From the NCBI RefSeq assembly GCF_016612535.1, contig NZ_JAENXS010000001.1, positions 1,389,501-1,453,500 on the forward strand: a stretch of DNA of 64,000 nucleotides, in the 5' to 3' direction. The position numbers and the translations under genes are program-made. Of this stretch, positions 9,201 to 18,172 are shown piece by piece. Each line of letters begins with the position of its first letter. Position 1 is the first letter of the stretch. The notes below the pieces were generated by a model. It was not told the origin of the DNA and ran no database searches. It worked only from the letters and a program-made list of their open reading frames with translations. The DNA is from Bradyrhizobium diazoefficiens (GTDB lineage Bacteria; Pseudomonadota; Alphaproteobacteria; Rhizobiales; Xanthobacteraceae).

Positions 9201-10520
9201 ATGAGCACCGATGCCGTCGCCGTCCTCGGCTTCGTTTCCCTGTTCGCATTGATGCTGCTGCGCGTGCCGGTCGGCATGGCCATGGGCCTCGTCGGTGTGT
9301 CCGGCTTCACCTATCTCGTCGGCGCGACGCCGGCGCTGAAACTGGTCGGCCAGACCTCGATGCGCACGGTCACCGACTACACCTTCGGCGTCATCCCGAT
9401 GTTCCTGCTGATGGGCTCCTTCGTCAGCAATTCCGGCATGAGCCGCGAGTTGTTCCGCGCCGCCAACGGCTTTGTCGGGCACTTGCGCGGGGGCCTCGGC
9501 ATTGCCACCATCGGCGCCTGCGGCGGTTTTGCCGCGATCTGCGGGTCGTCGGTGGCAACCGCCGCAACCTTCTCCGCCGTCGCCTACCCCGAGATGCGCC
9601 GCTTCGGCTATCCGCAATCCTTCGCCACCGGAGTGATTGCGGCGGGCGGCACGCTGGGCGCGATGCTGCCGCCCTCTACCGTGCTTGCGGTCTACGGCAT
9701 CATCACCGAGCAGGACATCGGCAAGCTTTTCATCGCCGGCATCATTCCAGGCTTGCTGGCGATGACCATGTACATGATCACGATCTTCCTGATCGGATAT
9801 TTCCGTCCCGACTTCCTGCCCAAGGGCAAGGTGCTGCCCTGGCGCGAGCGCTTCGCCGGATTGAAGGAGATCTGGGCGCCGGTGCTGCTGTTCGTGTTCG
9901 TCATCGGCGGCCTCTACGGCCTGCCCTTCCTGCCGCGCTTCACCCCGACCGAAGCCGGCGGCGTCGGCGCCACCGGCGCCTTCATTATCGGCGTGCTGAC
10001 CGGCCGGCTCGACCGGGAGAAGGTGCTGGCCTCACTGCTCCAGGCGACGCGCACGGCGGCAGCAGTGTTCACCGTGCTGATCGGTGCGCTGATCTTCGGC
10101 TATTTCCTCACGGTGACGCAGACCCCGCAGAAGGTGACGGAATTCCTCACCGGCCTCGGCCTCGGTCCCTACGGCGTGCTCGCGCTGATCATGTTGATGT
10201 ATCTGGTGCTCGGCTGCCTGATGGACGCGATGGCGATGATCATCCTCACCGTGCCGATCATCTTCCCCGTCATCACGCATCTCGGTTTCGATCCGATCTG
10301 GTTCGGCGTCATCATCGTGATGACGGTCGAGCTCGGCCTGATTCATCCGCCGGTCGGCATGAACGTCTTTGTCATCAAGAGCGTGGTGAAGGATGTGTCG
10401 TTCTCCACCATCTTCAAGGGCGTGATCCCGTTCGTTGCGACGGATCTGGTACGGCTCGTGATCCTGATCGTCTTCCCGCTGCTGGCGACGTGGCTGCCGA
10501 CCAGGATGATGGCGCATTGA
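9201..10520 (+). CDS. dctM: TRAP transporter large permease (DctM type)
   Basis: A 439-residue protein with about twelve hydrophobic segments. Family features are LLRVPVGMAMGLVG at the N-terminus, IPMFLLMGSFVSNSG near residue 70, GSSVATAATFSAVAYPEMRR near 110, GTLGAMLPPSTVLAVYG near 150, the second-half CLMDAMAMIILTVPI near 335, and GLIHPPVGMNVFVIK near 375. It forms the translocation path with DctQ. The start ATG lies 2 bp after the dctQ stop with GGAG inside the dctQ end. Confidence 0.92.
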   Translation: MSTDAVAVLGFVSLFALMLLRVPVGMAMGLVGVSGFTYLVGATPALKLVGQTSMRTVTDYTFGVIPMFLLMGSFVSNSGMSRELFRAANGFVGHLRGGLGIATIGACGGFAAICGSSVATAATFSAVAYPEMRRFGYPQSFATGVIAAGGTLGAMLPPSTVLAVYGIITEQDIGKLFIAGIIPGLLAMTMYMITIFLIGYFRPDFLPKGKVLPWRERFAGLKEIWAPVLLFVFVIGGLYGLPFLPRFTPTEAGGVGATGAFIIGVLTGRLDREKVLASLLQATRTAAAVFTVLIGALIFGYFLTVTQTPQKVTEFLTGLGLGPYGVLALIMLMYLVLGCLMDAMAMIILTVPIIFPVITHLGFDPIWFGVIIVMTVELGLIHPPVGMNVFVIKSVVKDVSFSTIFKGVIPFVATDLVRLVILIVFPLLATWLPTRMMAH

Positions 10521-10531
10521 GAGGCCAGGCA

Positions 10532-10993
10532 ATGACCCCACCGACGCTCGAAACCAGATACGTCTTCACCATCACGGCAAAAATCGGCAATGTCGTCACC
10601 GCCGGCGAGACCGGCATCGGCATCCGCCGCATCATCCCGATCATCGGCGGCGAGGTGAAAGGTGCGATCACCGGCAAGGTGCTGCCGTTCGGGGCGGACT
10701 TCCAGACCATCCGCTCCAACGAACTGATCGACCTCGAGGCCAAATACGCCTTCGAGACCGACGATGGTGCCGTCGTCTATGTCGAGAACAAGGGCATGCG
10801 CTTCGGCCCGGTTGAGCTGTTGCAAAAGCTCAAGCGCGGTGAGCCGGTCGATCCGAAGCTGATCTACTTCCGCACCGTGCCGCGGTTCGAGACCGGGCAC
10901 GAGAAGTATCGCTGGTTGATGGAGCACATCTTTGTCGGCTCGGCGGCCCGACATGCAGACCGGGTGGTGATCGACGTGCATGAAGTCATGTGA
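10532..10993 (+). CDS. DUF3237 protein in the TRAP operon
   Basis: A 153-residue soluble protein with the DUF3237 pattern: TRYVFTITAKIG at the N-terminus, RRIIPIIGGEVKGAITGKVL near residue 35, GADFQTIRSN, then YVENKGMR and YFRTVPRFETG. The family is a small beta-barrel found widely in proteobacteria, often near aromatic or fatty-acid catabolism genes, with no established activity. It starts 11 bp after dctM, so it belongs to the same transcript. A role in handling the imported acid is only a context inference. Confidence 0.8.
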   Translation: MTPPTLETRYVFTITAKIGNVVTAGETGIGIRRIIPIIGGEVKGAITGKVLPFGADFQTIRSNELIDLEAKYAFETDDGAVVYVENKGMRFGPVELLQKLKRGEPVDPKLIYFRTVPRFETGHEKYRWLMEHIFVGSAARHADRVVIDVHEVM

Positions 10994-11002
10994 CCCATTT
11001 TG

Positions 11003-11036
11003 TTGACGGGCCTCTATAAATGTGTATAAATACACA
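11003..11036 (+). promoter_or_regulatory. hicAB promoter with overlapping palindromic operator
   Basis: TTGACG (11003-11008), a 16-bp spacer and TATAAA (11025-11030) form a near-consensus promoter. The perfect palindrome TGTGTATAAATACACA (11021-11036) covers the -10 box and ends two bases before the hicA ATG. HicB antitoxins with ribbon-helix-helix domains repress their own operon through such sites. Confidence 0.75.
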
Positions 11037-11038
11037 CC

Positions 11039-11227
11039 ATGGATAGCCGAGAAACTATCTCGGCCCTTCAAAGCGACGGATGGTTTCAAGTGGCTCAGAA
11101 GGGCAGCCACATCCAGTTCAAGCACCCGACGAGAAAGGGTCGCGTTACTGTCCCCCATCCGAAGCGGGACGTCCCGCTCGGGACCCTGAAGAGTATTGAA
11201 CGCCAATCCGGCCTGAAGCTGAGGTGA
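11039..11227 (+). CDS. hicA: HicA toxin (mRNA interferase)
   Basis: A 62-residue protein of normal HicA size with the dsRNA-binding-like fold. The N-terminal helix (SRETISALQSDGWFQV) is followed by KGSHIQFKHP, where His24 is the expected catalytic residue, then VTVPHPKRDVPLGTLKSIE. HicA cleaves mRNA and is neutralised by HicB. The gene is intact and overlaps the hicB reading frame at the GTGA junction. It sits between two catabolic operons. Confidence 0.93.
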   Translation: MDSRETISALQSDGWFQVAQKGSHIQFKHPTRKGRVTVPHPKRDVPLGTLKSIERQSGLKLR

Positions 11228-11631
11228 GCGCCATGCGTCATTACATTGGTCTGATCCATAAGGATGCCCACAGCGATTTCGGCGTGTCGTTTCCCGATTT
11301 GCCAGGCCTCGTGACCGCAGGGACCACGCTCGACGAAGCGCGGGACATGGCTGAGGAAGCGCTGGCGTTTCACCTCGAAGGCATCGCGGAAGACGGAGAA
11401 GCAATCCCAGACCCTTCTTCGCTGGAAGAGATCATGTCGGATCGTGAGAACCGCTCCGGCGTCGCCATACTGGTGTCGGTCAAGGCCGACCAGCCAAAGG
11501 TCGTGCGCGTCAACGTCACCTTGCCCGGCGATGTCCTGGAGCAAATCGACAAATATGCCGAGGCGCATGGCTACACGCGATCAGGCCTGCTTGCTCAGGC
11601 CGCGAAGAAACTGATGACCGAAGCCGCCTGA
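11224..11631 (+). CDS. hicB: HicB antitoxin
   Basis: A 135-residue protein with an N-terminal degraded RNase H-like HicB domain (GVSFPDLPGLVTAGTTLDEA, EEALAFHLEGIAEDGE). The C-terminal ribbon-helix-helix segment (VRVNVTLPGDVLEQIDKYAE, YTRSGLLAQAAKKLM) would bind the palindrome upstream of hicA. GTG at 11224 overlaps the hicA stop and gives coupled translation. ATG at 11233 is an alternative start. The pair looks intact. Confidence 0.92.
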   Translation: MSAMRHYIGLIHKDAHSDFGVSFPDLPGLVTAGTTLDEARDMAEEALAFHLEGIAEDGEAIPDPSSLEEIMSDRENRSGVAILVSVKADQPKVVRVNVTLPGDVLEQIDKYAEAHGYTRSGLLAQAAKKLMTEAA

Positions 11632-11750
11632 GGCGCTTCCGCGCATTGCGCGCCACGCGGCGCTCATTTGCCTGGAAACAGTCCCGTCCAGAGAAACCTT
11701 CTCAACGGCAATTGCAGAGATTGCCCTCCTTGTTGACTCCCCGAAAATTC

Positions 11751-11765
11751 GTTATACAACATAAC
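11751..11765. promoter_or_regulatory. Palindrome upstream of the hydroxycinnamate operon
   Basis: GTTAT-ACAAC-ATAAC lies 19 bp before the crotonase start, with TTGACT at 11733-11738 as a possible -35. The size and position suit a MarR-type repressor such as CouR, which controls p-coumarate genes in Rhodopseudomonas. That assignment is by analogy, and no marR gene is in the neighbourhood. Confidence 0.45.
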
Positions 11766-11784
11766 TATTCTGACAAGGACGCAA

Positions 11785-12594
11785 ATGACACAGGGAAACG
11801 CCGAAACCGCAGACGCGGGCGCCTCTGGGCTGTTGAGGATCGAGCGGGCGGACCGGGTTCTGACCGTGGGTCTGAACCGGCCGGCCAAGCGCAATGCGCT
11901 CAACGACGGCATCATCCTGGAAATCGGCGAGTGTTTTGCGTCGCTGCCCGAGGATGTCGGCGCGGTCGTGATCCACGGCATCGGCGATCATTTCTCCTCC
12001 GGCCTCGATCTCTCCGAACTCCAGGACCATGACGCAACCGGCGGGCTGCTGCATTCGCAGATGTGGCACCGGGTGTTCGATCGCATCCAGTACAGCCGCG
12101 TGCCCGTCATCGCCGCGCTGAAGGGCGCGGTGATCGGCGGCGGGCTGGAGCTTGCATGCTCCGCTCATATCCGCGTGGCCGAGCCTTCGACCTATTTCGC
12201 GCTGCCTGAGGGGCAGCGCGGCATCTTCGTCGGCGGCGGCGGCTCGGTGCGGCTGCCGCGGCTGATCGGCGTGGCGCGGATGGTGGACATGATGCTGACG
12301 GGCCGCGTCTATTCCGCGACCGAAGGCGCTTCGTACGGCTTTGCGCAATATGTCACGGACGCCGGCAGCGGCCTCACCAAGGCACTGGAGCTTGCGGCCA
12401 AGGTCGCCTCCAACGCGCCGCTGACGAATTTCGCCGTGCTCCAGGCGCTGCCGATGATCGCGGAGGCCAATCCGCAGACCGGCCTGTTGATGGAATCGCT
12501 GATGGCTACCGTCGCGCAGAGCGACAAAGAGGCAAAACGCAGGATTCGCGAATTCCTCGAGCACAAGACCGCCAAGGTGAAGCCGAAATCATGA
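11785..12594 (+). CDS. Enoyl-CoA hydratase/isomerase family protein of a hydroxycinnamate operon
   Basis: A 269-residue crotonase. The oxyanion-hole segments are HFSSGLDLSEL near residue 70 and IGGGLELACSAHIRVAE near 120. Both hydratase glutamates are present, in GGGLELA and LPEGQRG, unlike the HCHL-type lyases where the first is replaced. This favours hydration of an aryl-enoyl-CoA (for example p-coumaroyl-CoA) in a beta-oxidative route. The operon continues with the CoA ligase, whose ATG overlaps this stop (ATGA), then SDR and thioesterase. It could still act on another enoyl-CoA. Confidence 0.8.
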   Translation: MTQGNAETADAGASGLLRIERADRVLTVGLNRPAKRNALNDGIILEIGECFASLPEDVGAVVIHGIGDHFSSGLDLSELQDHDATGGLLHSQMWHRVFDRIQYSRVPVIAALKGAVIGGGLELACSAHIRVAEPSTYFALPEGQRGIFVGGGGSVRLPRLIGVARMVDMMLTGRVYSATEGASYGFAQYVTDAGSGLTKALELAAKVASNAPLTNFAVLQALPMIAEANPQTGLLMESLMATVAQSDKEAKRRIREFLEHKTAKVKPKS

Positions 12595-14474
12595 GCGCCC
12601 AGCCGTCCTCTTCCAGCACAGAGCGCGGCGCGAGCACTTCTCCGCTGCGGCCGATCTCATTCGGCGATCCCGCCATCAATATCGAACGGCGCGACGACGG
12701 CACGATTTATTTGCGGCCGAAGCAGCCGCTCGGCGATTACCCCATCCGCATCACCGACCGCCTGCAACACTGGGCGACGACGACGCCGGACCGCGTGTTC
12801 ATGGCGGAACGCGACGGCGGCCGCGGCTGGCGCAAGATCACTTATGCCGAGTTGCTCACGGCAAGCCGGCACATTGCGTCCGCGCTGATCCAACGTGGCC
12901 TATCGGCGGAGCGGCCGGTCGTGATTCTCTCCGGCAATTCGATCGACCACGCATTGCTCGCGTTCGGCGCCTTTTATGCCGGCGTTCCGTTCTGTCCGGT
13001 GTCGCCGGCCTATTCGCTGGTGTCGAAGGATTACAGCAAGCTCTCATATCTGATGAAGCTGCTGACGCCAGGCCTGGTGTTCGCCGAGGACGCCGACAAG
13101 TTCGCGGACGCGCTCACTGCCAATGTCTCGCTCGGCACCGAGATTGCCGCGTCCTACGGCCATGTGCCGGGCCGCGACGTCACCCTGCTCGCCGACCTCA
13201 TGGCAACGCCGGTCCGCGGCGATCTCGGCGCGGTGCACGAAAAGATCGGTCCCGACACGATCGCAAAATTCCTGCTGACGTCGGGCTCGACCGGCAACCC
13301 CAAGGCCGTCATCAACACCCAGCGCATGATCTGCGCCAACCAGGTAATGCTGCGCGAGACGCTCGCCTTCCTCAAGGACGAGCCGCCGGTCATCATCGAC
13401 TGGTTGCCCTGGAATCACACTTTTGGCGGCAACCACAATATCGGGCTGACGCTCTATAACGGCGGCTCGATGTATCTCGACGCCGGCAAGCCGATGCCGG
13501 GCGGGATCGAGGAGACAGTACGCAATCTCCAGGAGATCTCGCCGACGGTCTATTTCAACGTGCCCAAGGGCTATGAATCGCTGCTGCCCTATTTGCGCGA
13601 CGACCATGGCCTGCGCGCAAAGTTCTTTGACCGGCTGCACGCGATGTTCTTCTCGGGCGCGGCGCTCTCGCCCTTCGTCTGGAACAGCCTCGACGAGCTC
13701 GCTGTGAAAGAAAAAGGCTATCGCGTGCCGATGCTGACCGGCCTCGGCGCCACCGAAACAGCGCCATTCTTCATGTCGGTCAATCCGCGCACCAGCCGCT
13801 CCGGCCACGTCGGACTGCCGGTGTCAGGCAACGACGCCAAGCTGGTGCCGAACAACGGCAAGATGGAAGTGCGCTGCAAGGGGCCGAACGTGATGCCCGG
13901 CTACTGGCGTCAACCCGACATCACCGCGAAATCCTTCGACGAAGAAGGGTTTTACAAGCTCGGCGATGCGCTCAAGCCCACCGACCCCGACGATCTCAAC
14001 GCCGGCTTCGATTTCGACGGCCGTATTGGCGAGGATTTCAAGCTCGGCAGCGGCACCTGGGTGAGCGTTGGTCCCTTGCGGGCGCGCTTTGTTGCGGCCT
14101 GCGCGCCGCTGGTGCGCGACGTCATCATCGCCGGCATCAACCGCGACGAGATCTCTGCGCTGGTGCTGCTCGATCTCGACGGCTGCCGGCTGATCAACCC
14201 GACGCTCCCCGCCGACAATCTCACCGTCACTGCCCGCGACCGGCTGGTGCGCGAAGCTTTCCGCGTGCGCCTGTCCCAGTTCCTCTCTTCAGCGACGGGA
14301 TCCTCGACGCGGATCACCCGCGCGATCCTGCTGGATACGCCGCTGTCGATCGACAAGGGCGAGGTGACCGACAAGGGCTCGGTCAACCAGCGCGCTGTGC
14401 TCGAGCATCGCGGCGCGTTGATCGAGGAGCTCTACGCTGCCAATCCATCGGACCGTGTGATAACGGTCGGCTAA
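12591..14474 (+). CDS. Feruloyl-CoA synthase-like acid-CoA ligase
   Basis: A 627-residue adenylate-forming enzyme with the long architecture of feruloyl-CoA synthases. Core motifs are LLTSGSTGNPKAV (A3) near residue 230, WLPWNHTFGGNHN near 270, LTGLGATETAPFF (A5) near 385, and GFYKLGDALKP (A7) near 455. The modified C-terminus GRIGEDFKLGSGTWVSVG replaces the usual DRxKD loop and is typical of this subfamily. It would activate hydroxycinnamic acids to CoA esters with ATP. It is translationally coupled to the crotonase before it. Confidence 0.85.
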   Translation: MSAQPSSSSTERGASTSPLRPISFGDPAINIERRDDGTIYLRPKQPLGDYPIRITDRLQHWATTTPDRVFMAERDGGRGWRKITYAELLTASRHIASALIQRGLSAERPVVILSGNSIDHALLAFGAFYAGVPFCPVSPAYSLVSKDYSKLSYLMKLLTPGLVFAEDADKFADALTANVSLGTEIAASYGHVPGRDVTLLADLMATPVRGDLGAVHEKIGPDTIAKFLLTSGSTGNPKAVINTQRMICANQVMLRETLAFLKDEPPVIIDWLPWNHTFGGNHNIGLTLYNGGSMYLDAGKPMPGGIEETVRNLQEISPTVYFNVPKGYESLLPYLRDDHGLRAKFFDRLHAMFFSGAALSPFVWNSLDELAVKEKGYRVPMLTGLGATETAPFFMSVNPRTSRSGHVGLPVSGNDAKLVPNNGKMEVRCKGPNVMPGYWRQPDITAKSFDEEGFYKLGDALKPTDPDDLNAGFDFDGRIGEDFKLGSGTWVSVGPLRARFVAACAPLVRDVIIAGINRDEISALVLLDLDGCRLINPTLPADNLTVTARDRLVREAFRVRLSQFLSSATGSSTRITRAILLDTPLSIDKGEVTDKGSVNQRAVLEHRGALIEELYAANPSDRVITVG

Positions 14475-14492
14475 GAAATCAGGGAGAACGCC

Positions 14493-15254
14493 ATGTTGTT
14501 AAAAGATCAGCCAGCCATCGTCACCGGCGGCGCATCGGGACTGGGCGCGGCCACTGCGCGAAAGCTGGCGGCGCAGGGCGCCAAGGTCGCGGTGTTCGAT
14601 CTCAACGCCAAGCTCGCGGAAACCGTCGCCGCCGAGATCAAGGGCGTGGCCGTGACCTGCGACGTCTCCGACGCCGCCTCGGCTGAGGCCGCGATTGCGC
14701 AGGCCACCAAGGCCCATGGTCCGGCGCGCGTGCTGGTCAACTGCGCCGGCATCGGCGTCGCAAAACGCGTCGTCGGTCGCGACGGGCCGATGGCGCTTGC
14801 CGATTTCGACAAGGTCATCAAGGTCAATTTGATCGGCACGTTCAACATGCTGCGCCTCGCGGCCACCGAGATGTCGAAGCTCGAGCCGCAGGCGACCGGC
14901 GAGCGCGGCGTCATCATCAACACCGCCTCCGTCGCCGCCTACGACGGCCAGATCGGACAGTCGGCCTATTCCGCTTCCAAGGGCGGCATCGTCGGCATGA
15001 CGCTGCCGATCGCGCGCGAGCTGGCGCAGTTCGGCGTCCGCGTGCTGACCATAGCGCCCGGCCTATTCCTCACCCCGCTGCTCGCCAATTTACCGCAGGA
15101 AGCCCAGGACTCGCTGGCCGCCGCGATCCCCTTCCCGCGCCGGCTCGGCCATGCCGACGAGTTCGCCGCACTTGCCCTGCACATGGTCGAGAATTCCTAT
15201 CTCAATGGCGAGGTCGTGCGCCTCGACGGCTCGCTGCGTATGGCGCCGAAGTAA
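14493..15254 (+). CDS. SDR dehydrogenase, 3-hydroxyacyl-CoA dehydrogenase type 2-like
   Basis: A 253-residue short-chain dehydrogenase with the TGGASGLG cofactor loop (residues 11-18), DLNA after the second strand (favouring NAD), NCAG, and the catalytic Ser ([14 protein letters not shown]), Tyr and Lys (YSASKGG). The extended [21 protein letters not shown] insert and the [13 protein letters not shown] end are typical of HSD17B10-like enzymes. These oxidise 3-hydroxyacyl-CoA, so the protein fits the step after hydration of an aryl-enoyl-CoA. AGGGAGA precedes the start. Confidence 0.87.
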   Translation: MLLKDQPAIVTGGASGLGAATARKLAAQGAKVAVFDLNAKLAETVAAEIKGVAVTCDVSDAASAEAAIAQATKAHGPARVLVNCAGIGVAKRVVGRDGPMALADFDKVIKVNLIGTFNMLRLAATEMSKLEPQATGERGVIINTASVAAYDGQIGQSAYSASKGGIVGMTLPIARELAQFGVRVLTIAPGLFLTPLLANLPQEAQDSLAAAIPFPRRLGHADEFAALALHMVENSYLNGEVVRLDGSLRMAPK

Positions 15255-15266
15255 GACGAGAACCGC

Positions 15267-15686
15267 ATGTTCGTGAACCGGCGCGACGTCCAGATCCAGT
15301 GGGGTGATTGCGACCCCGCCAACATCGTCTACTACCCGCGCTATTTCGCGATGTTCGACGATTCGACGTCGACCCTGTTCGAGGTCGCCGGGTTCTCCAA
15401 GCAGGATTTGGTCCGCAAATACGGCTTCGTGGGTATTCCCATGGTCGATACGCGGGCCAAGTTCTACATCCCCTCGACCTATGGCGACTGGGTCACCATC
15501 GAGACGAAGATCGAGAGCATCAAGCGCTCGAGCTTCGAGGTGAAGCACAACATCTACAAGGGCGAGGCGCTGGCGATCGAAGGTTTCGAGACCCGCGTCC
15601 TGGTCGGCCGCGATCCCGTTAACCCCGACAAGCTGAAATCCGCGCCGTTTCCGCCGGAAATGGTAGCGAAATTCGTAGGCAATTAG
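15267..15686 (+). CDS. 4-hydroxybenzoyl-CoA thioesterase-family protein
   Basis: A 139-residue hotdog protein with the Asp-containing motif IQWGDCDPANIVYYPRYFAM at residues 10-29, which matches the catalytic region of Pseudomonas-type 4-hydroxybenzoyl-CoA thioesterases (Asp17 class). YGDWVTIETKIESIKRSSF follows. It could release 4-hydroxybenzoate, the PobA substrate, from its CoA ester. It begins 12 bp after the SDR gene in the same operon. Confidence 0.87.
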   Translation: MFVNRRDVQIQWGDCDPANIVYYPRYFAMFDDSTSTLFEVAGFSKQDLVRKYGFVGIPMVDTRAKFYIPSTYGDWVTIETKIESIKRSSFEVKHNIYKGEALAIEGFETRVLVGRDPVNPDKLKSAPFPPEMVAKFVGN

Positions 15687-15777
15687 ATTCCGGAGCTAAA
15701 TCGCCGCATCACCAAAAGACGGGGCTGAATTCACCGCCGATTTCTGCTTTCAAAGAAACACGTAAAGGGAGGAACAA

Positions 15778-16929
15778 ATGAAACGCTTTTACCTGACCGC
15801 CGCCATCGCCGCGGCTACACTCAGCTTGCCGGCGCTGCCCGCGCTCGCCCAGACCAACGCAATTACCATCGGCATCACCACCACGACGACCGGCCCCGGC
15901 GCCGCTCTCGGCATTCCCGAGCGCAACGCGCTGGAATTCGTGCCGAAGGAGATCGGCGGCGTGCCGCTGAAGGTGATCGTGCTTGACGACGGCGGCGATC
16001 CCACCACCGCCACCACCAACGCCCGCCGTTTCGTCACCGAATCCAAGGCCGACATCATCATGGGCTCGGCCCTGACACCGTCGACCATTGCAGTCTCGAA
16101 CGTCGCCAACGAAGCCGGCATTCCGCATTTCGGCCTCGCGCCATTCCCGATCACCCCGGAACGCATGAAGTGGTCGGTGGCGATGCCGCAGCCGATCCCG
16201 ATCATGGGCAAGGTGCTCTACCAGCACATGAAGGCGCACAACGTGAAGACGGTCGGCTATATCGGCTATTCCGATAGCTACGGCGACCTCTGGTTCAACG
16301 ACTTCAAGGCCCAGGGCGTGCCGATGGGCATGACCCTGGCCGACGAGGAGCGCTTTGCGCGTCCCGACACGTCGGTGACCGGACAGGTGCTGAAGCTCGT
16401 CGCCGCCAATCCCGATGCAATCCTGATCGGCGCCTCCGGCACCGCGGCGGCATTGCCGCAGACCGAGTTGCGCGAGCGCGGCTATCAGGGTCTGATCTAC
16501 CAGACCCATGGCGCGGCAAGCATGGACTTCATCCGCATCGCGGGTAAGGCCGCGGAAGGCGTCCTGATGGCCTCGGGCCCGGTGATGGACCCCGAGGATC
16601 AGCCGGACGAGGCGGCGACCAAGAAGCCGGGCCTTGCGCTCAACACGGCATACGAGGCCAAGTACGGCCCGCACAGCCGCAGCCAGTTCGCCGGCCACTC
16701 CTACGACGCCTTCGAGGTTCTGAAGCGGGTCATCCCGGTGGCGCTGAAGACAGCAAAACCCGGCACGCCGGAATTCCGCGAGGCGATCCGCCAGGCTTTG
16801 CTGTCGGAGCGAGAAATCGCCGCGAGCCAGGGCGTCTACAATTTCACCGAAAAGGATCGCTACGGCCTCGACGACCGCTCGCGCATCCTGCTCACGGTCA
16901 AGGATGGCAAATACACGCTCGTGAAGTAA
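15778..16929 (+). CDS. ABC transporter substrate-binding protein, LivK-like
   Basis: A 383-residue periplasmic protein with a signal peptide ending at PALAQ, then the Peripla_BP_6 fold (ITIGITTTTTGPGAALGIPE, KVIVLDDGGDPTTATTNARR, YIGYSDSYGDLWFNDFKAQG). Related proteins in Rhodopseudomonas bind p-coumarate and other aromatic acids. Its place at the end of the hydroxycinnamate operon supports the same role. The permease and ATPase partners are not nearby. GGGAGGA precedes the ATG. Confidence 0.85.
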   Translation: MKRFYLTAAIAAATLSLPALPALAQTNAITIGITTTTTGPGAALGIPERNALEFVPKEIGGVPLKVIVLDDGGDPTTATTNARRFVTESKADIIMGSALTPSTIAVSNVANEAGIPHFGLAPFPITPERMKWSVAMPQPIPIMGKVLYQHMKAHNVKTVGYIGYSDSYGDLWFNDFKAQGVPMGMTLADEERFARPDTSVTGQVLKLVAANPDAILIGASGTAAALPQTELRERGYQGLIYQTHGAASMDFIRIAGKAAEGVLMASGPVMDPEDQPDEAATKKPGLALNTAYEAKYGPHSRSQFAGHSYDAFEVLKRVIPVALKTAKPGTPEFREAIRQALLSEREIAASQGVYNFTEKDRYGLDDRSRILLTVKDGKYTLVK

Positions 16930-16954
16930 GCGCGGCGTCAGTCTTGAGATGACG

Positions 16955-16986
16955 AGAGCCGGCCCGTGGGGCCGGCTCTTTTGTTT
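16955..16986 (+). terminator. Rho-independent terminator of the hydroxycinnamate operon
   Basis: AGAGCCGGCCC and GGGCCGGCTCT form a perfect 11-bp stem with a GTG loop, followed by TTTTGTTTT. It lies 26 bp after the binding-protein stop. Confidence 0.92.
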
Positions 16987-17006
16987 TGCGATCGACTTGA
17001 GCGACG

Positions 17007-17735
17007 TCAGGCCGCCTGCCGCAGCGGCGTCCAGGCGAATTCGGGATAATACGCGTCCATCATGCGATCGACATAGGCGGTGAGATTCGGAAATCCTTCG
17101 GCGCGCTCGCGCAAGCGGGAGTCGAAGAACGGCGTCAAAATTCCGGCGAGCGCGCCGAAGGCGGTCGCGTCGACACCGCAGGGCTTGCCGCCCATCAGAT
17201 AGGACTTGTCACCGAGCTGCACCGACAGCGCGAACAGCGAACGCACGGCGAGATCGACGTCGTCATCGGGCCCATGGCGACCAAGACCTGACAGTAGATA
17301 GTTCTCGGCGACGCGAAATTGCGCGTCCTCGCGCAGCTTCTCGCGATTGTGCTCCGGCGCGCCGTCGAAGAAATGCGCCGGGCCTTTGGCGAAATTGACC
17401 GGATCAACCCAGCGCGCACCGACCAGCGACCAGTAGACGTGATGCTCGATCATGCGCTCGAACGCCCATGCCTGTGCGCGCTCCTGAAGGTTGAGGCCGG
17501 CGTCGAAATCAAACCCGTAACAGCGCTCGATATGGGCGCGGATGAAGGTGGAATCGGCCACCGCCTCGCCGCCGTCGTCGATGAACGGCAACTGTCCCTT
17601 CGGAGAAGCCGGCGGCATCGCACGCTCCTTCCGGTACGGCAGTCCTGCCATCTTGAGCTGCACCTCCGTCTTGGTGACGAAGGGGCTGATTTCCGGCAGG
17701 CCAAAGCCCGTGCCAAAGCCGTAAAGCGTGATCAT
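17007..17735 (-). CDS. Glutathione S-transferase family protein
   Basis: A 242-residue protein with an N-terminal thioredoxin-like domain (SPFVTKTEVQLKMAGLPYRK, PKGQLPFIDDGG, VADSTFIRAHIER, residues 15-75). An all-helical C-terminal domain follows. The KGQLPFI cis-proline loop and the ADST glutathione-binding segment are present. The ATG at 17735 has an AGGAG upstream and precedes the first strand directly. The neighbouring divergent WYL regulator at 18173 is a candidate controller. The substrate is unknown. Confidence 0.82.
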   Translation of the reverse strand: MITLYGFGTGFGLPEISPFVTKTEVQLKMAGLPYRKERAMPPASPKGQLPFIDDGGEAVADSTFIRAHIERCYGFDFDAGLNLQERAQAWAFERMIEHHVYWSLVGARWVDPVNFAKGPAHFFDGAPEHNREKLREDAQFRVAENYLLSGLGRHGPDDDVDLAVRSLFALSVQLGDKSYLMGGKPCGVDATAFGALAGILTPFFDSRLRERAEGFPNLTAYVDRMMDAYYPEFAWTPLRQAA

Positions 17736-17772
17736 GAAAGCTCTCCTGAACGACCGAAAGAGTTGACGGAAC

Positions 17773-18060
17773 CTACCTGTCGGCTGCTGCCAGCATGGTG
17801 GCAGCAGCCGTGATATGTTGTGCAAAACGGGCCCCTCGCCAGGCGCGGCCCATGAAACTACGGACGACATGGCGGACCAGCGCGTCCGCGGCCTGGACCA
17901 GCGAGCGTGTCACCATGGTCGCGAGCGCAATGCGGAGGTCGACGACGGTGAGATCGAAAGACACGAGACGGTTGAAGGCGCGAGCATACAGCAGGGTGTG
18001 CAGCGAGGTCTGGGCCCGCCACAACGGACCCGCGGGACCAAAATGGGTCGGAATGATCAT
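17773..18060 (-). CDS. Small hypothetical protein
   Basis: A 95-residue reading frame, Arg- and Ala-rich, with amphipathic helices (LHTLLYARAFNRLVS, IALATMVTRSLVQAADALVR) and no family I recognise. ATG at 18060 is preceded by AAGAGGA at a sensible distance; TTG at 18066 is too close to it. The gene is divergent from the WYL regulator and upstream of the GST, so all three may form one regulatory unit. It may alternatively be non-coding. Confidence 0.5.
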   Translation of the reverse strand: MIIPTHFGPAGPLWRAQTSLHTLLYARAFNRLVSFDLTVVDLRIALATMVTRSLVQAADALVRHVVRSFMGRAWRGARFAQHITAAATMLAAADR

Positions 18061-18172
18061 GGACAAATCCTCTTCAGTCGATGTGTTGTCCCGGTATAGA
18101 ACCTCCCTGCTGCCAACATCCTGTCAGCATCCACGCGCCGTTGTCTGACCCGCCACCGATAAGAGAACTGTC

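Noticed and set aside
11785..12594. Assignment of this crotonase as p-hydroxycinnamoyl-CoA hydratase/lyase
   Set aside because: It keeps both hydratase glutamates, and the operon contains an SDR and thioesterase that fit a beta-oxidative rather than a retro-aldol route.
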